A stretch of 64,000 nucleotides of DNA from Chryseobacterium sp. GVT01B (GTDB lineage Bacteria; Bacteroidota; Bacteroidia; Flavobacteriales; Weeksellaceae): assembly GCF_019970045.1 (NCBI RefSeq), contig NZ_JAHXYI010000001.1, positions 434,001 through 498,000 on the forward strand, given 5' to 3'. The notes beneath the pieces were generated by a model. It saw only the letters and a list, made by a program, of their open reading frames with translations. It was not told where the DNA came from and made no database searches. Shown here in pieces: positions 44,187 to 53,638 of this stretch; within the stretch, counting starts at the first letter, position 1; each line of letters begins with the position of its first letter. Both the position numbers and the translations under genes were made by a program.

Positions 44187-44394
44187 AATCGTTAGTAATA
44201 ATTAGATTTAATTTTCTGCAAAATTCGCAAAATAAAATTTAACTATTATTAACTCAATGTTAATTTTTAATCAGTCTTAATAATGTTAATGTGTTAAAAA
44301 TCAGTGTTATGGCTAAAAATTGAATTTTTTTATGAAAAAAGTCATGTTATTGAATTTTTAACAAAGTGGGGGTGTTTTTGTTAAAAATTCAACG

Positions 44395-45255
44395 CTATTT
44401 CACTGCTTTGAGACTCAAATCTATATTCTCAGCAGAGTGTGTAAGGGCTCCTACAGAGATGAATGTAACCCCTGTGGAAGCAATTTCTTTAAGCATATCG
44501 CGGGTAATTCCACCTGAAGCTTCAGACTCACATGAACCGTTGATCATTTTTACAGCTTCCTTCATGGTCTTTACATCCATGTTATCAAGCATAATTCTGT
44601 CAACCTTTGCATTGATGGCTTCCTGAACTTCCTCAAGGTTTCTTGTTTCAACCTCTATTTTTAACTTTTTTTTGTTCTTTTTAACGTAGTCTTTGGCCAT
44701 TGTCACTGCATTGGTAATGCTTCCGTTGTAATCAATGTGATTATCTTTCAGCATAATCATGTCATAAAGGCCATATCTATGATTAGTACCGCCACCTATT
44801 GCAACTGCCCATTTTTCACACATTCTGAAGTTAGGAGTTGTTTTTCTTGTATCTAAAAGTTTAGTTTTTGTACCTACCAACCTTGAATCCCAGTCGTGGG
44901 TAAGGGTAGCAATACCGCTCATTCTCTGCATGCAGTTAAGAACGAATCTCTCTGTAGAAAGAATAGATCTGGCACTTCCTGTTACAATAAGAGCTACATC
45001 TCCGAATTTGCAAGGAGTTCCATCTTTAATGAAAACTTCTACTTTCAGATTTTTGTCAAAAGTCTTGAAAATGATTTCCGCCAGCTCAACTCCTGCAAGA
45101 ATGCAGTCCTGTTTTACTAAAAGCTTTGCACTTTGTATAAGATCTTGGGGTATGGTAGACAGGGTGGAGTGGTCTCCGTCCTGAATATCTTCCTCAAGTG
45201 CGTTTTTTATAAATGTCTTTAATGCTTTATCTGTTACGTATGCTGGTCTTTTCAT
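44395..45255 (-). CDS. nadC: Nicotinate-nucleotide pyrophosphorylase (carboxylating)
   Basis: A 286-residue quinolinate phosphoribosyltransferase in de novo NAD synthesis. Motifs are EEDIQDGDHST, the LNCMQRMSGIATLT loop, LLDTRKTTPNFRMCEKWAVAIGGGTNHRYGL, IMLKDNHID and ASGGITRDMLKEIASTGVTFISVGALTHS. These include the QPRTase Lys, Arg and Asp residues. I chose the ATG at 45255. An unknown membrane-protein gene sits between it and nadB. Confidence 0.95.
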   Translation of the reverse strand: MKRPAYVTDKALKTFIKNALEEDIQDGDHSTLSTIPQDLIQSAKLLVKQDCILAGVELAEIIFKTFDKNLKVEVFIKDGTPCKFGDVALIVTGSARSILSTERFVLNCMQRMSGIATLTHDWDSRLVGTKTKLLDTRKTTPNFRMCEKWAVAIGGGTNHRYGLYDMIMLKDNHIDYNGSITNAVTMAKDYVKKNKKKLKIEVETRNLEEVQEAINAKVDRIMLDNMDVKTMKEAVKMINGSCESEASGGITRDMLKEIASTGVTFISVGALTHSAENIDLSLKAVK

Positions 45256-45265
45256 AATTTTGATT

Positions 45266-45898
45266 TTAGTAATAAAAGGAGGATCTTTTTCCGAATAATA
45301 AATCGTGAATAATGAAGAGCAAAAGAACTTCATTTTGCTTTGCGTCTATTTTTTCAAAATCTATATTGTCTTTTATTTTTACGTTGTTTTGATTAATGGC
45401 TTGAAACTCCAATACCTGTTTTCCGTTTCGTCCTTGTGGTATGATTTTATAGTTCCATTTAAAATTATCCCAATTATATTCCTGAGTGTAGTAAGTGATT
45501 TTTTCTCTATTGAATGTTAAAATCGGATATTGAGAATTATTGATATAGTATAGCGTTAAGCGTAACTTATTATCTTTAATTATATTATTTAAATCAAATT
45601 TTAAACTTCCATAATAATCTGGTTTTCCCAACCCTTGCATGTTGCATAAAAGATTTAAAGCTAAAGGGTATTTGGATCTGGGAACAATAATCTTTTTTAA
45701 TAATGTGACACCATATAATGCGAAAAAAATTCCCAAAAGCATTATTCCTGCAAGGATGGCTATATTTGAAAAAGCATCAATTTTTTTATCTTGCTCCCAA
45801 AAATTTAATAATACTAAACCACAAGTCAATGAAAGTATCATTCTTGAATAGAATAAGATATTGACTGTTGTAAGAATATTTAAATTCAGGATTTTCAT
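45266..45898 (-). CDS. Hypothetical membrane protein between nadB and nadC
   Basis: A 210-residue protein with two hydrophobic segments (about 12-31 and 44-68: IAILAGIMLLGIFFALYGVTLL) and a C-terminal hydrophilic, probably beta-rich part (KLRLTLYYINNSQYPILTFNREKITYYTQEYNWDNF). I do not recognise a family. It shows lower coding elegance (very Asn/Ile/Lys-rich) than its neighbours. It sits 10 nt from both nadB and nadC, so it is probably transcribed with them. Confidence 0.6.
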   Translation of the reverse strand: MKILNLNILTTVNILFYSRMILSLTCGLVLLNFWEQDKKIDAFSNIAILAGIMLLGIFFALYGVTLLKKIIVPRSKYPLALNLLCNMQGLGKPDYYGSLKFDLNNIIKDNKLRLTLYYINNSQYPILTFNREKITYYTQEYNWDNFKWNYKIIPQGRNGKQVLEFQAINQNNVKIKDNIDFEKIDAKQNEVLLLFIIHDLLFGKRSSFYY

Positions 45899-45908
45899 TT
45901 GTTTAAAA

Positions 45909-47480
45909 TTAAACCAAATCTTTATTATAAAATGCTCCTTTATTCTCTGTCATTTCCATGGATTGGGTAATGATGAGGTGGGCAACTGTTGTAAGGTTTC
46001 TTAATTCCGATAATTGTGGGGAAAGAATAGAGTAGTGATAGATCTCATCTACGGCAGCAGCAATTTCCTGATGCTTTTGTAAAGCCATATTCAGACGTCT
46101 GTTGCTTCTTACAATACCTACCAGGTCGCTCATCATTTCCTGAAGTTGTTTTCTCAGGTAACTGACAATTACCATTTCGTCCATTATCTTCATTCCTTCT
46201 TCATTCCATTCCGGAACGGCTTTCAGGTCGTCAAAGTTGAAATTGTTTTCATTCAGAAGTTCTACTGTTTTCATAGCAGCATTGTGCCCGAAAACCAGGC
46301 CTTCAAGTAGAGAATTGGATGCAAGTCTATTGGCTCCGTGAAGTCCTGAGTTGGTACATTCACCCACAGCAAAAAGATTTCTGATGGAGGACTGTCCGTC
46401 TCTGTCAACTTCAATACCTCCCATTAGATAGTGACAGGCTGGTACAACAGGGATTAACTGAGTGAAGGGATCAATTCCTTCGTCTCTGCATTTTTTATAA
46501 ATATTGGGGAAATGTTCCAAGAATTTTTCATGGTTCATTTCCTTGCAGTCTAAACCGACAAATTCGTCTCCTGTGATTTTCATTTCGGCGTCGATGGCTC
46601 TTGCCACAATATCTCTGGATGCTAATTCTTCACGCTCATCATATTTATGCATGAATTTTTCGCCTCTTTTGGTTCTTAATTTTGCTCCGTCTCCACGAAC
46701 TGCTTCTGAAATTAAAAACAACATTCCATCCATTTTGCTGTACAAAGCTGTGGGGTGGAACTGATAATACTGCATATTGGAAACCTTTCCTTTTGCACGG
46801 GCTACAAAAGCAATTCCGTCTCCTGTAGCAATGGTAGGATTGGTTGTGTTTTTATAAACATGTCCTGCGCCTCCTGTTGCAGCCAATGTTATTTTGGATG
46901 TGATTTTTTTGATGGTTTTGGACTTTTCATCCAGGATGTAAGCGCCATAACAATGGATATCACCTTCGTTGAGTTCTTTTCCGGGAACATGGTGCTGTGT
47001 GATGATATCAATGACATAATGATGGTCAAGAATTTCAATATTCGGACTGTTATTGGCTGTTTCCAGCAAAGCCCGTTCGATTTCAAACCCTGTAATATCT
47101 TTGTGATGTACGATTCTGTTTTCAGTATGGCCTCCTTCTCTTCCTAAAGCGAATTTGCCATTCTTCATGTCAAACTGAGCGCCCCATTCTACAATTTCGT
47201 TGAATCTTGCAGGAGCTTCTCTTACTACCATTTCTACGACATCGCGTTTGTTTTCTCCGTCACCGGCACGCATCGTATCGTCAATATGTTTTTGGAAATT
47301 GTCATTCTGGAAATCTGTAACAACAGCCAGACCGCCTTGTGCATATTTGGTATTGCTTTCGTCTTCGTCAGATTTTGTTACAATAATGATTTTGGCATCA
47401 GGGAGCTGTTCAGAAACTTTAATGGCATAGGAAAGTCCGGAAATGCCGGAACCGATTACTAATACATCCGCTTTTATCAT
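45909..47480 (-). CDS. nadB: L-aspartate oxidase
   Basis: A 523-residue flavoprotein oxidising L-aspartate to iminoaspartate, the first step of NAD synthesis. The N-terminal FAD loop VLVIGSGISGLSYA is followed by DESNTKYAQGGLAVV, GREGGHTENRIVHHKDITG, QFHPTALY and the late CTNSGLHGANRLASNSLLEGLVFG. It matches the fumarate reductase/NadB family in length and motif order. nadA is not in the window. Confidence 0.96.
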   Translation of the reverse strand: MIKADVLVIGSGISGLSYAIKVSEQLPDAKIIIVTKSDEDESNTKYAQGGLAVVTDFQNDNFQKHIDDTMRAGDGENKRDVVEMVVREAPARFNEIVEWGAQFDMKNGKFALGREGGHTENRIVHHKDITGFEIERALLETANNSPNIEILDHHYVIDIITQHHVPGKELNEGDIHCYGAYILDEKSKTIKKITSKITLAATGGAGHVYKNTTNPTIATGDGIAFVARAKGKVSNMQYYQFHPTALYSKMDGMLFLISEAVRGDGAKLRTKRGEKFMHKYDEREELASRDIVARAIDAEMKITGDEFVGLDCKEMNHEKFLEHFPNIYKKCRDEGIDPFTQLIPVVPACHYLMGGIEVDRDGQSSIRNLFAVGECTNSGLHGANRLASNSLLEGLVFGHNAAMKTVELLNENNFNFDDLKAVPEWNEEGMKIMDEMVIVSYLRKQLQEMMSDLVGIVRSNRRLNMALQKHQEIAAAVDEIYHYSILSPQLSELRNLTTVAHLIITQSMEMTENKGAFYNKDLV

Positions 47481-47512
47481 ATGCTTGCTTTAGGTACAAT
47501 CGTTTAAAACGA

Positions 47513-48139
47513 TTAAATAAATTTAAACAATTTTTCGTTTGGTTTCCTTACTTTTTTCATGTGCTGAAAATGGTCTTCTTCAGAACGGTAGCCTAAAGCG
47601 AGGGTAACAGTTACTTTTTCTGTTTCGGGATTGATGTTCAGAATTTCTTCTATAAGATCCTGACGGAAGCCTTCCATAGGACATGAGTCTATACTTTCAA
47701 TAGCAGCGGCATACATCAGATTGGCCAATACTATATAAGATTGTTTTTCTGCCCAGTTGAAAATTTCATCCTGTGTTTTCTGGGTGATATGCTGATTAAT
47801 ACTGTTTCTGAATGGATCCAGTTTTTCAACAGGAGTATCTCTTACTTCAGATATATGATTAAAATACCCCCGGATATAGTTCTCTTCAATGATTTTCTTT
47901 GAAATAATAACAATAAGATGAGAACAGGTAGATATCTGAGAAGGATTATAGAAAGCCGGGATTAATTTCTGCTTCATTTCCTCGCTCTCAACAATAACCA
48001 TTTTATAGGGCTGAAGTCCCAGAGAACTGGCAGACAGCTTTCCTGACTCAAGAATATTGTGAAGAGTTTCCTGAGGAATAATCTGATGATTGAATTTTTT
48101 TACAGAATATCTTCTGCTTAAAGCTTCCAAATAATTCAT
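47513..48139 (-). CDS. Nitroreductase family NAD(P)H oxidoreductase
   Basis: A 208-residue FMN enzyme of the NfsB-like nitroreductase family. Typical parts are the N-terminal RRYSVKKFNHQIIPQETLHNILESGKLSASSLGLQPYKMVIVESEE (flavin-binding RRS-like start and SLGLQPY), QSYIVLANLMYAAAIESIDSCPMEGF and VTLALGYRSEED. It reduces nitro compounds or quinones; the natural substrate is unknown. It begins 32 nt upstream of nadB on the same strand. Confidence 0.9.
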   Translation of the reverse strand: MNYLEALSRRYSVKKFNHQIIPQETLHNILESGKLSASSLGLQPYKMVIVESEEMKQKLIPAFYNPSQISTCSHLIVIISKKIIEENYIRGYFNHISEVRDTPVEKLDPFRNSINQHITQKTQDEIFNWAEKQSYIVLANLMYAAAIESIDSCPMEGFRQDLIEEILNINPETEKVTVTLALGYRSEEDHFQHMKKVRKPNEKLFKFI

Positions 48140-48211
48140 AGGACAAATTTAAGAATTGAATATGAATAAAGAGTCTTTAAAATGAAATATCTCCGCCCTG
48201 TTAATGCAAAA

Positions 48212-48240
48212 AATCACCCCGCCAGCGGGGTGATTCTTTT
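48212..48240 (-). terminator. Terminator of the first T9SS cargo gene
   Basis: AATCACCCCGC pairs with GCGGGGTGATT, with a T-run on the minus strand. The loop is short. Confidence 0.85.
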
Positions 48241-48260
48241 TGATAAGATGGAAAGTGTAA

Positions 48261-50519
48261 TTATTCTCTGTTTTTTACAACAATCCAACCTGAGAATTTT
48301 ATCGGAGTACTGTTTTTATTATTTTCATTCCATGAAACAGAATACCAGTAATTTCCTGTAGGAACTTTTTTGCTTCCATTAGTGGTACCTGCCCATTTGT
48401 AGCCATTGGTTTTATCTGCCTGGAACATTTTGTAACCATATCTGTCGAAGATTCCTATTTCCAGATTCTGTTTATTGGCAAGTGCAGAATAATCAACAAA
48501 ATCATTAATACCATCATCATTAGGAGTGATCACGTTGATCAGATTAGGTACCGTAATATTAACTTCCACAGGAACGCAATTATATCCGTCTCTTACATAT
48601 ATTTTAGCTTCGCCTCTGGCAATATTGGTAAAGATATTGGAATCCTGCCAGTTGATATTATCCATAGAATACTGGTAAGGAGGAGTTCCGCCATTGGCAT
48701 ATACTGTCACTGTGCTTCCTGAAATGTCAACAGTGGTAACAACCGGATTATCGGAAGGATATACTGTTACTTTTTGTGTGGCAACACAATCTCCGGTTTT
48801 AAGTTTTACCCAGTAGGTGCCTACTCCTACATTTTTGATCGATTGAGTGGTAGCTCCTGTGCTCCATTCATAGCTTTTGAAACCAGCTCCAGCATCTAAT
48901 GTTGTTGTATTTTCTATACAGATCGTCTGATCAAGTAATGTTCTTGAGAATACCGGAGGAATGACGGTTAAAGTAACTTTAGCAATTGAATAACATCCGT
49001 TTGCGCTGAATACTTTAATGTAAACAACTCCATTAGGGGCGATGTATGCCGCAGGAGTTGAGATTGCATTAGTTCCGCTGATGGCGTCAGCTAATGATGG
49101 GTAGTATTCTTTTGTAAGTGCACCTTGGGAAACGATAGCTCCAGTAAGATTAAAGGATGCCATAGATGGATTGGTTTCTATAAAGCATGATTTTATTTCA
49201 ACATCATTGACAACCACAACGGGATAGATGTTGAGTGTAATTTTAGCTGTACTTACACAACCCTGAGGAGTAGTTACCCTTACGTATATTGTAGCTGCTG
49301 CAGAAGCATAAGCAGAAGGGTTTGTTATCTGATTTGTACCATTATTCATATCGTATAAGGTAGGGTAGAATTCCTTGGTAGCTCCGGCAACAGTGGTTAC
49401 AGTGGCAGTGTTAAGATCAAATGTTGCCGTTCCCGCATTGTTGTTATTACAACCTGTAAGGCTGGCATCTGTTGCCGCAAATGGAGTAGGATTAAGCTGA
49501 ATGACTCCATCACCATTATCACAAAGAGTAGAAGTAGGGTCTTTTACAACAACCTTAATGGTAGTGTTTCCTGAATATTGGAAACTTGAAGGATTGGCAA
49601 TAGGCGTAGAACTTCCCAAAACATAATAAGTGAAAACATAGTTTGCAGGATTATTTACAAATTGAGAGTTGAAAGAAGTAAGATCCACTACACCATTTCC
49701 GGTAGCTGGATTTGTACATACGAAAGGAGTTACCGTATTACTTAAAATAGGAACTTTATCTACGAATACTTTAACATCTTTAATAGAGTGTCTTGCACTG
49801 GCACCTCCGGTTGCTGCTGAGAAACCGAAATACCCCTGTGACATTCCTACTGCACCTCCGGAAGGAGCAAAAGACTGATCTACGATAAGTACACCATTGA
49901 TTCTTACTTTAATAATCCAGTTTGTAGGATTGGTAAGATCTGTTTCTCCGTTTACTTCAACGTGTCTGTAGGTATCTCCTACAAAAGGCTGAGTGGCAAT
50001 AAGGTCCTGAGAATGGAATGTACTTCCCGGAGTGGTATTGAATTCGATATTATTTCCAGCTGTATTATTGGTACCATAAAGAATGTGAACTTTACTCATC
50101 TGTCCCTCAGTAGTATTGTTGAAGATGTCAAAACCAACCATTAACCCGGAAGCATTCGCGGGGATACCAAGTCCTCCTCCTGAAACGAATCCTGTAGGTG
50201 GATTGGCAAGATACCAGAAGGTAAAACCATCTCCTTTTCCAAACTGAGTAGTTCCGTTTCCGTCAATTCTGAAATCGAATTCCACTTTCCATTTATCACA
50301 ATAGCTCAGGGTAATAGGAGTGGATAATTTTACAGCCCCGTATCTGCTGGTCTGATCGGTGGTAAGCCTCACAAAGTCCCCGCTTACTATAGCATCAGAG
50401 ACAAGATCCCAGCCCGTTGTATTTACAGGGTTTCCGGTAAGCTGGTATGTTTGTGAAAATACCCTTCCCGGCAAGCATAATAAGATAGTCAGTAAAAAAA
50501 TGAGTATATTTTTTTTCAT
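48261..50519 (-). CDS. T9SS type B cargo protein with lectin-like domain (A)
   Basis: A 752-residue exported protein. The signal peptide ends RVFSQ. An L-type lectin-like domain (about 24-250) reads AVKLSTPITLSYCDKWKVEFDFRID, GDGFTFWYLANPP, GLMVGFDIFNNT and HSIKDVKVFVD. About three homologous beta modules of near 85 residues follow, with AGTATFDLNTATV and EFYPTLYDMNNGTNQITNP. It then has a SYEWSTGATTQSIKNVG Ig-like module and the gliding-motility/T9SS type B C-terminal domain from NLINVITPNDDGINDFVDY to KFSGWIVVKNRE. It is one of four paralogues at 48.2-59.7 kb, sharing the N-terminal part with B but the C-terminal part with D. Confidence 0.9.
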   Translation of the reverse strand: MKKNILIFLLTILLCLPGRVFSQTYQLTGNPVNTTGWDLVSDAIVSGDFVRLTTDQTSRYGAVKLSTPITLSYCDKWKVEFDFRIDGNGTTQFGKGDGFTFWYLANPPTGFVSGGGLGIPANASGLMVGFDIFNNTTEGQMSKVHILYGTNNTAGNNIEFNTTPGSTFHSQDLIATQPFVGDTYRHVEVNGETDLTNPTNWIIKVRINGVLIVDQSFAPSGGAVGMSQGYFGFSAATGGASARHSIKDVKVFVDKVPILSNTVTPFVCTNPATGNGVVDLTSFNSQFVNNPANYVFTYYVLGSSTPIANPSSFQYSGNTTIKVVVKDPTSTLCDNGDGVIQLNPTPFAATDASLTGCNNNNAGTATFDLNTATVTTVAGATKEFYPTLYDMNNGTNQITNPSAYASAAATIYVRVTTPQGCVSTAKITLNIYPVVVVNDVEIKSCFIETNPSMASFNLTGAIVSQGALTKEYYPSLADAISGTNAISTPAAYIAPNGVVYIKVFSANGCYSIAKVTLTVIPPVFSRTLLDQTICIENTTTLDAGAGFKSYEWSTGATTQSIKNVGVGTYWVKLKTGDCVATQKVTVYPSDNPVVTTVDISGSTVTVYANGGTPPYQYSMDNINWQDSNIFTNIARGEAKIYVRDGYNCVPVEVNITVPNLINVITPNDDGINDFVDYSALANKQNLEIGIFDRYGYKMFQADKTNGYKWAGTTNGSKKVPTGNYWYSVSWNENNKNSTPIKFSGWIVVKNRE

Positions 50520-50643
50520 AGTGGATGGATTATGATGTTATTTGTTTTTTTGATATAAAATTGATTTGTTACATGTTTAATTTGATTATAAAAGCAATGT
50601 TTAATTTCAAATTCAGGAGCAGAAAACCCTTATTTTAATACCA

Positions 50644-50667
50644 AAACTACCCCATATGAGGTAGTTT
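50644..50667 (-). terminator. Possible terminator of cargo gene B
   Basis: AAACTACC and GGTAGTTT form an 8-bp stem around 8 nt. Only a short T-run follows on the minus strand. Confidence 0.5.
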
Positions 50668-50679
50668 CGGATACTAAAT

Positions 50680-52938
50680 TTATTCTCTGTTTTTAACCAA
50701 TACCCAGCCTGAATATTTGGTTTCTGTATTGTCTTTATTGTTCTCATTCCATGAGATCGTGTACCAGTAAGTTCCTGTAAGAACTTTTTTACCGGAAGCT
50801 GTTCCGTCCCATGTGAAGTTTCTCATTTTTCCAGCCTCATACAATTTATTACCATATCTGTCATAGACGATGAATACCAGGTTTTTCTTGTAAGAAAGCG
50901 CTGAGTAGTCAATGAAGTCGTTTACATTATCGCCGTTTGGAGTGATGGCGTTAATCAGATTAGGTACGGTAATCTGAACTTCAACAGGAGTACAGTTATA
51001 GAAGTCTTTTACATACACTCTTACTTCTCCTCTTGCGAGTCCGGTGAAAATATTGCTGGTTTGCCAGTTGACTCCATCAAGAGAGAATTGATACTGAGGT
51101 TTTCCTCCCGCTACATTTACCGTGATTGTGTTGTTGTCAATATCAATGCTGGAGATCACAGGATTTGCAGATGCATTTATTTTTACAATCTGTGTCGTAA
51201 TACAGTTCCCTGTTTTAAGTTTTACCCAATAAACACCTACTCCCAGATCTTTAACAGATGAGGTAGTTTCTCCTGTGCTCCATTCATAGCCATCAAATCC
51301 AGGACCTGCATCCAGATCTGTTTTTTCACCAATACAAATGGTTTTATCTTTTAAAACCGAAGAGGTTACAGGTGGTAATACAATAAGATTGATTTTAGCA
51401 ATATTGAAACATCCGTTGGCATCTGTTACTTTCGCGTATACGGCAGTACTCGTTGATAAGTACTGAAGAGGATTCATGATCTCATTGGTTCCGTCTAAAG
51501 CATTCGCAATGGAGGTGTAATATTTTTTTGTTGCACCGGTAGTTAATGTAGTAACATTCGCAGTGGTCAGATTAAAAATAGCACTGGTAATATTGTTTTC
51601 AATAAAACATGATCTAAGTGTAGCTTCCTGCACAGGAGTGTCGGGGTAAAATGCCAGCGTGATTTTTGCTGTACCTGTACATCCCTGAGGAGTTGTTACT
51701 TTTACATATACTTCTCCGGGAGCAGAGAAGTAACTGCCGGGATTTTGAATTTCATTCGTGTCTGCATTAAGGTCTGCTAACGTTTTATAATATTTTTTAA
51801 CAGCACCGGGAACACCTGTAACATTTGCTGAATTCAGGTTGAAAGTGGCTGTTCCTGCTTTGTTGTTATTACATACGGTAATTGTTTTATCCTCAGCTTT
51901 AAATGGTGCAAGAACCAGTAATATTTTACCATCCGGATTGTCACAGAGCAGTCCGGCATTATCTTTAATAACAACAGTAACCGTTGTGTTTGCATTGAAT
52001 TGATAATTGGCAGGATTAGCAATTGGAGTAGAGCTTCCCAGTGGATAATAAGTAAATGTATAGTTTGAAGGATTGTTAACAAATTGCGAGTTGAAAGATG
52101 TCAGGTTTACAGACCCGTATCCGGTAGTAGGATTGGGACAGAAAGACTGAGTCGCTGAGTTTTGTAAAATAGGAACTTTATCAGTATAGATTTTTACATT
52201 TTTAATAGAGTGTCTTGATCTTGCACCTCCTGTAGAAGCTGAGAATCCAAAATATCCTACCGTCATTGCAGCAGCTGTCCCGGAAGGAGCAAAAGACTGG
52301 TTGCAAATTACATTACCGTCTATTGTGATTTTTAAGATCCAGCTGGTAGGAGCCGCGGGATTTACCTGCGCAGTTACTTCAACATGTTTAAAGGTGGTGC
52401 CCTGAAAGGGTTGTGTAGTGTTTAAATCTGGTGAGTGGAAAGAACTTCCTGCAACATTGAAAAATTCAACGTTATTGGTATCACTCGTATTTTGAACTTG
52501 CCCGTAAGCAACGTGAACCTTGCTCATTGTAGCAGTTGTAGTATTGTTATAAGTGTCAAATCCTACAACAAGACCTACTGCATTTTGAGATACTCCGAGC
52601 CCGGATCCCAATACACTGGCGACAGGAGGATTGGCCAGATACCAGAAGGCAATTCCGTCTCCGTTGGAGGTTTGGTTGGAATCCATTCTGAAATCAAACT
52701 CCACTCTCCATTTATCACAATATTTTAAATTGATAGGGTCATTCAGTCTGATAGAACCGGATTGATTATTGGTATCCGGAGTAAGCTGAATAAAATCTGT
52801 GTTTACCTGAGTAGGGGAAACCATCGTCCATCCAGTAGTAGTCACCGGGTTTCCGATAAGCTGATAAGTCTGTGCAAAGGACTTTCCGGCTATACAGAGT
52901 AAAAAAACAGATAAATACAATAATAGATTTTTATTCAT
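50680..52938 (-). CDS. T9SS type B cargo protein with lectin-like domain (B)
   Basis: A 752-residue paralogue of A, the same length. The signal peptide ends KSFAQ. The lectin-like domain has SIRLNDPINLKYCDKWRVEFDFRMD, GDGIAFWYLANPP, GLVVGFDTYNN and HSIKNVKIYTD. The repeat modules (CNNNKAGTATFNLNSANV and KKYYKTLADLNADTNEIQNP) are followed by the GYEWSTGETTSSVKDLG module. The C-terminal sorting domain runs from NLINAITPNGDNVNDFIDY to KYSGWVLVKNRE. The last 250 residues are closest to those of C, not A. Secreted and probably attached to the cell surface. Confidence 0.9.
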   Translation of the reverse strand: MNKNLLLYLSVFLLCIAGKSFAQTYQLIGNPVTTTGWTMVSPTQVNTDFIQLTPDTNNQSGSIRLNDPINLKYCDKWRVEFDFRMDSNQTSNGDGIAFWYLANPPVASVLGSGLGVSQNAVGLVVGFDTYNNTTTATMSKVHVAYGQVQNTSDTNNVEFFNVAGSSFHSPDLNTTQPFQGTTFKHVEVTAQVNPAAPTSWILKITIDGNVICNQSFAPSGTAAAMTVGYFGFSASTGGARSRHSIKNVKIYTDKVPILQNSATQSFCPNPTTGYGSVNLTSFNSQFVNNPSNYTFTYYPLGSSTPIANPANYQFNANTTVTVVIKDNAGLLCDNPDGKILLVLAPFKAEDKTITVCNNNKAGTATFNLNSANVTGVPGAVKKYYKTLADLNADTNEIQNPGSYFSAPGEVYVKVTTPQGCTGTAKITLAFYPDTPVQEATLRSCFIENNITSAIFNLTTANVTTLTTGATKKYYTSIANALDGTNEIMNPLQYLSTSTAVYAKVTDANGCFNIAKINLIVLPPVTSSVLKDKTICIGEKTDLDAGPGFDGYEWSTGETTSSVKDLGVGVYWVKLKTGNCITTQIVKINASANPVISSIDIDNNTITVNVAGGKPQYQFSLDGVNWQTSNIFTGLARGEVRVYVKDFYNCTPVEVQITVPNLINAITPNGDNVNDFIDYSALSYKKNLVFIVYDRYGNKLYEAGKMRNFTWDGTASGKKVLTGTYWYTISWNENNKDNTETKYSGWVLVKNRE

Positions 52939-53102
52939 TTAAATGGGACTTTGATTAATGTGTAAAGATATTAAATCCCGATTAAATAATATGTATTTAG
53001 TGTTAATTTTGCTAAAATTTTAATAATATTTTAAAAAAATAATACTTATTATGATGTAATGGTGAATATTGTAGTATTGATTACGTTTTTATATGAATTA
53101 AA

Positions 53103-53579
53103 TTAAAATAAGGAATTGCTATCCAAACCCTCAAAATAAGTATCAATTTCGAGATCGGAAGAATTGGCTGCCGCAACCGCTAATTTGTCGCAAAGTTCGT
53201 TCTCAAAGTGCCCTGCATGGCCCTTTACCCAATGCATTTTAGGGGTGTGTTTGTTGTATAACTCAACAAATTTTTTCCAGAGATCGGGGTTCTTTACATT
53301 CTTCCAGCCCCGCTTGATCCATCCTGCAATCCAGTTTTGGTTTATCGCATCAGATACGTACTTGCTGTCAGTATATACATGGATGTCATTTTCTGTAGAT
53401 TTCAGTTTTTCCAATGCGGTGATGACTGCCAGAAGTTCCATTCTGTTGTTGGTGGTTTTTCTAAACCCTTTGGAAAATGTTTTCTGATAATTTTTTTCAG
53501 GAACGCGCATGAGAATTCCATATCCGCCTTTTCCCGGATTTCCGCTGCAAGCTCCGTCGGTATAAATTTCGATTCTCAA
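53103..53579 (-). CDS. rnhA: Ribonuclease HI
   Basis: A 158-residue RNase HI that cuts RNA in RNA-DNA hybrids. The four catalytic acids are readable: Asp in IYTDGACSGNPGKGG, Glu in NRMELLAVITALE, Asp in VYTDSKYVSDAIN and Asp in ENELCDKLAVAAA, with the WIAGWIKRGWKN handle. It is separated from dnaB by 59 nt, on the same strand. Confidence 0.95.
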   Translation of the reverse strand: MRIEIYTDGACSGNPGKGGYGILMRVPEKNYQKTFSKGFRKTTNNRMELLAVITALEKLKSTENDIHVYTDSKYVSDAINQNWIAGWIKRGWKNVKNPDLWKKFVELYNKHTPKMHWVKGHAGHFENELCDKLAVAAANSSDLEIDTYFEGLDSNSLF

Positions 53580-53638
53580 ATCTGCTTTTTAAAAAATTGA
53601 ATTATGGGTTGTGAAAACTGAATTTGGTTTAAGCTTAT

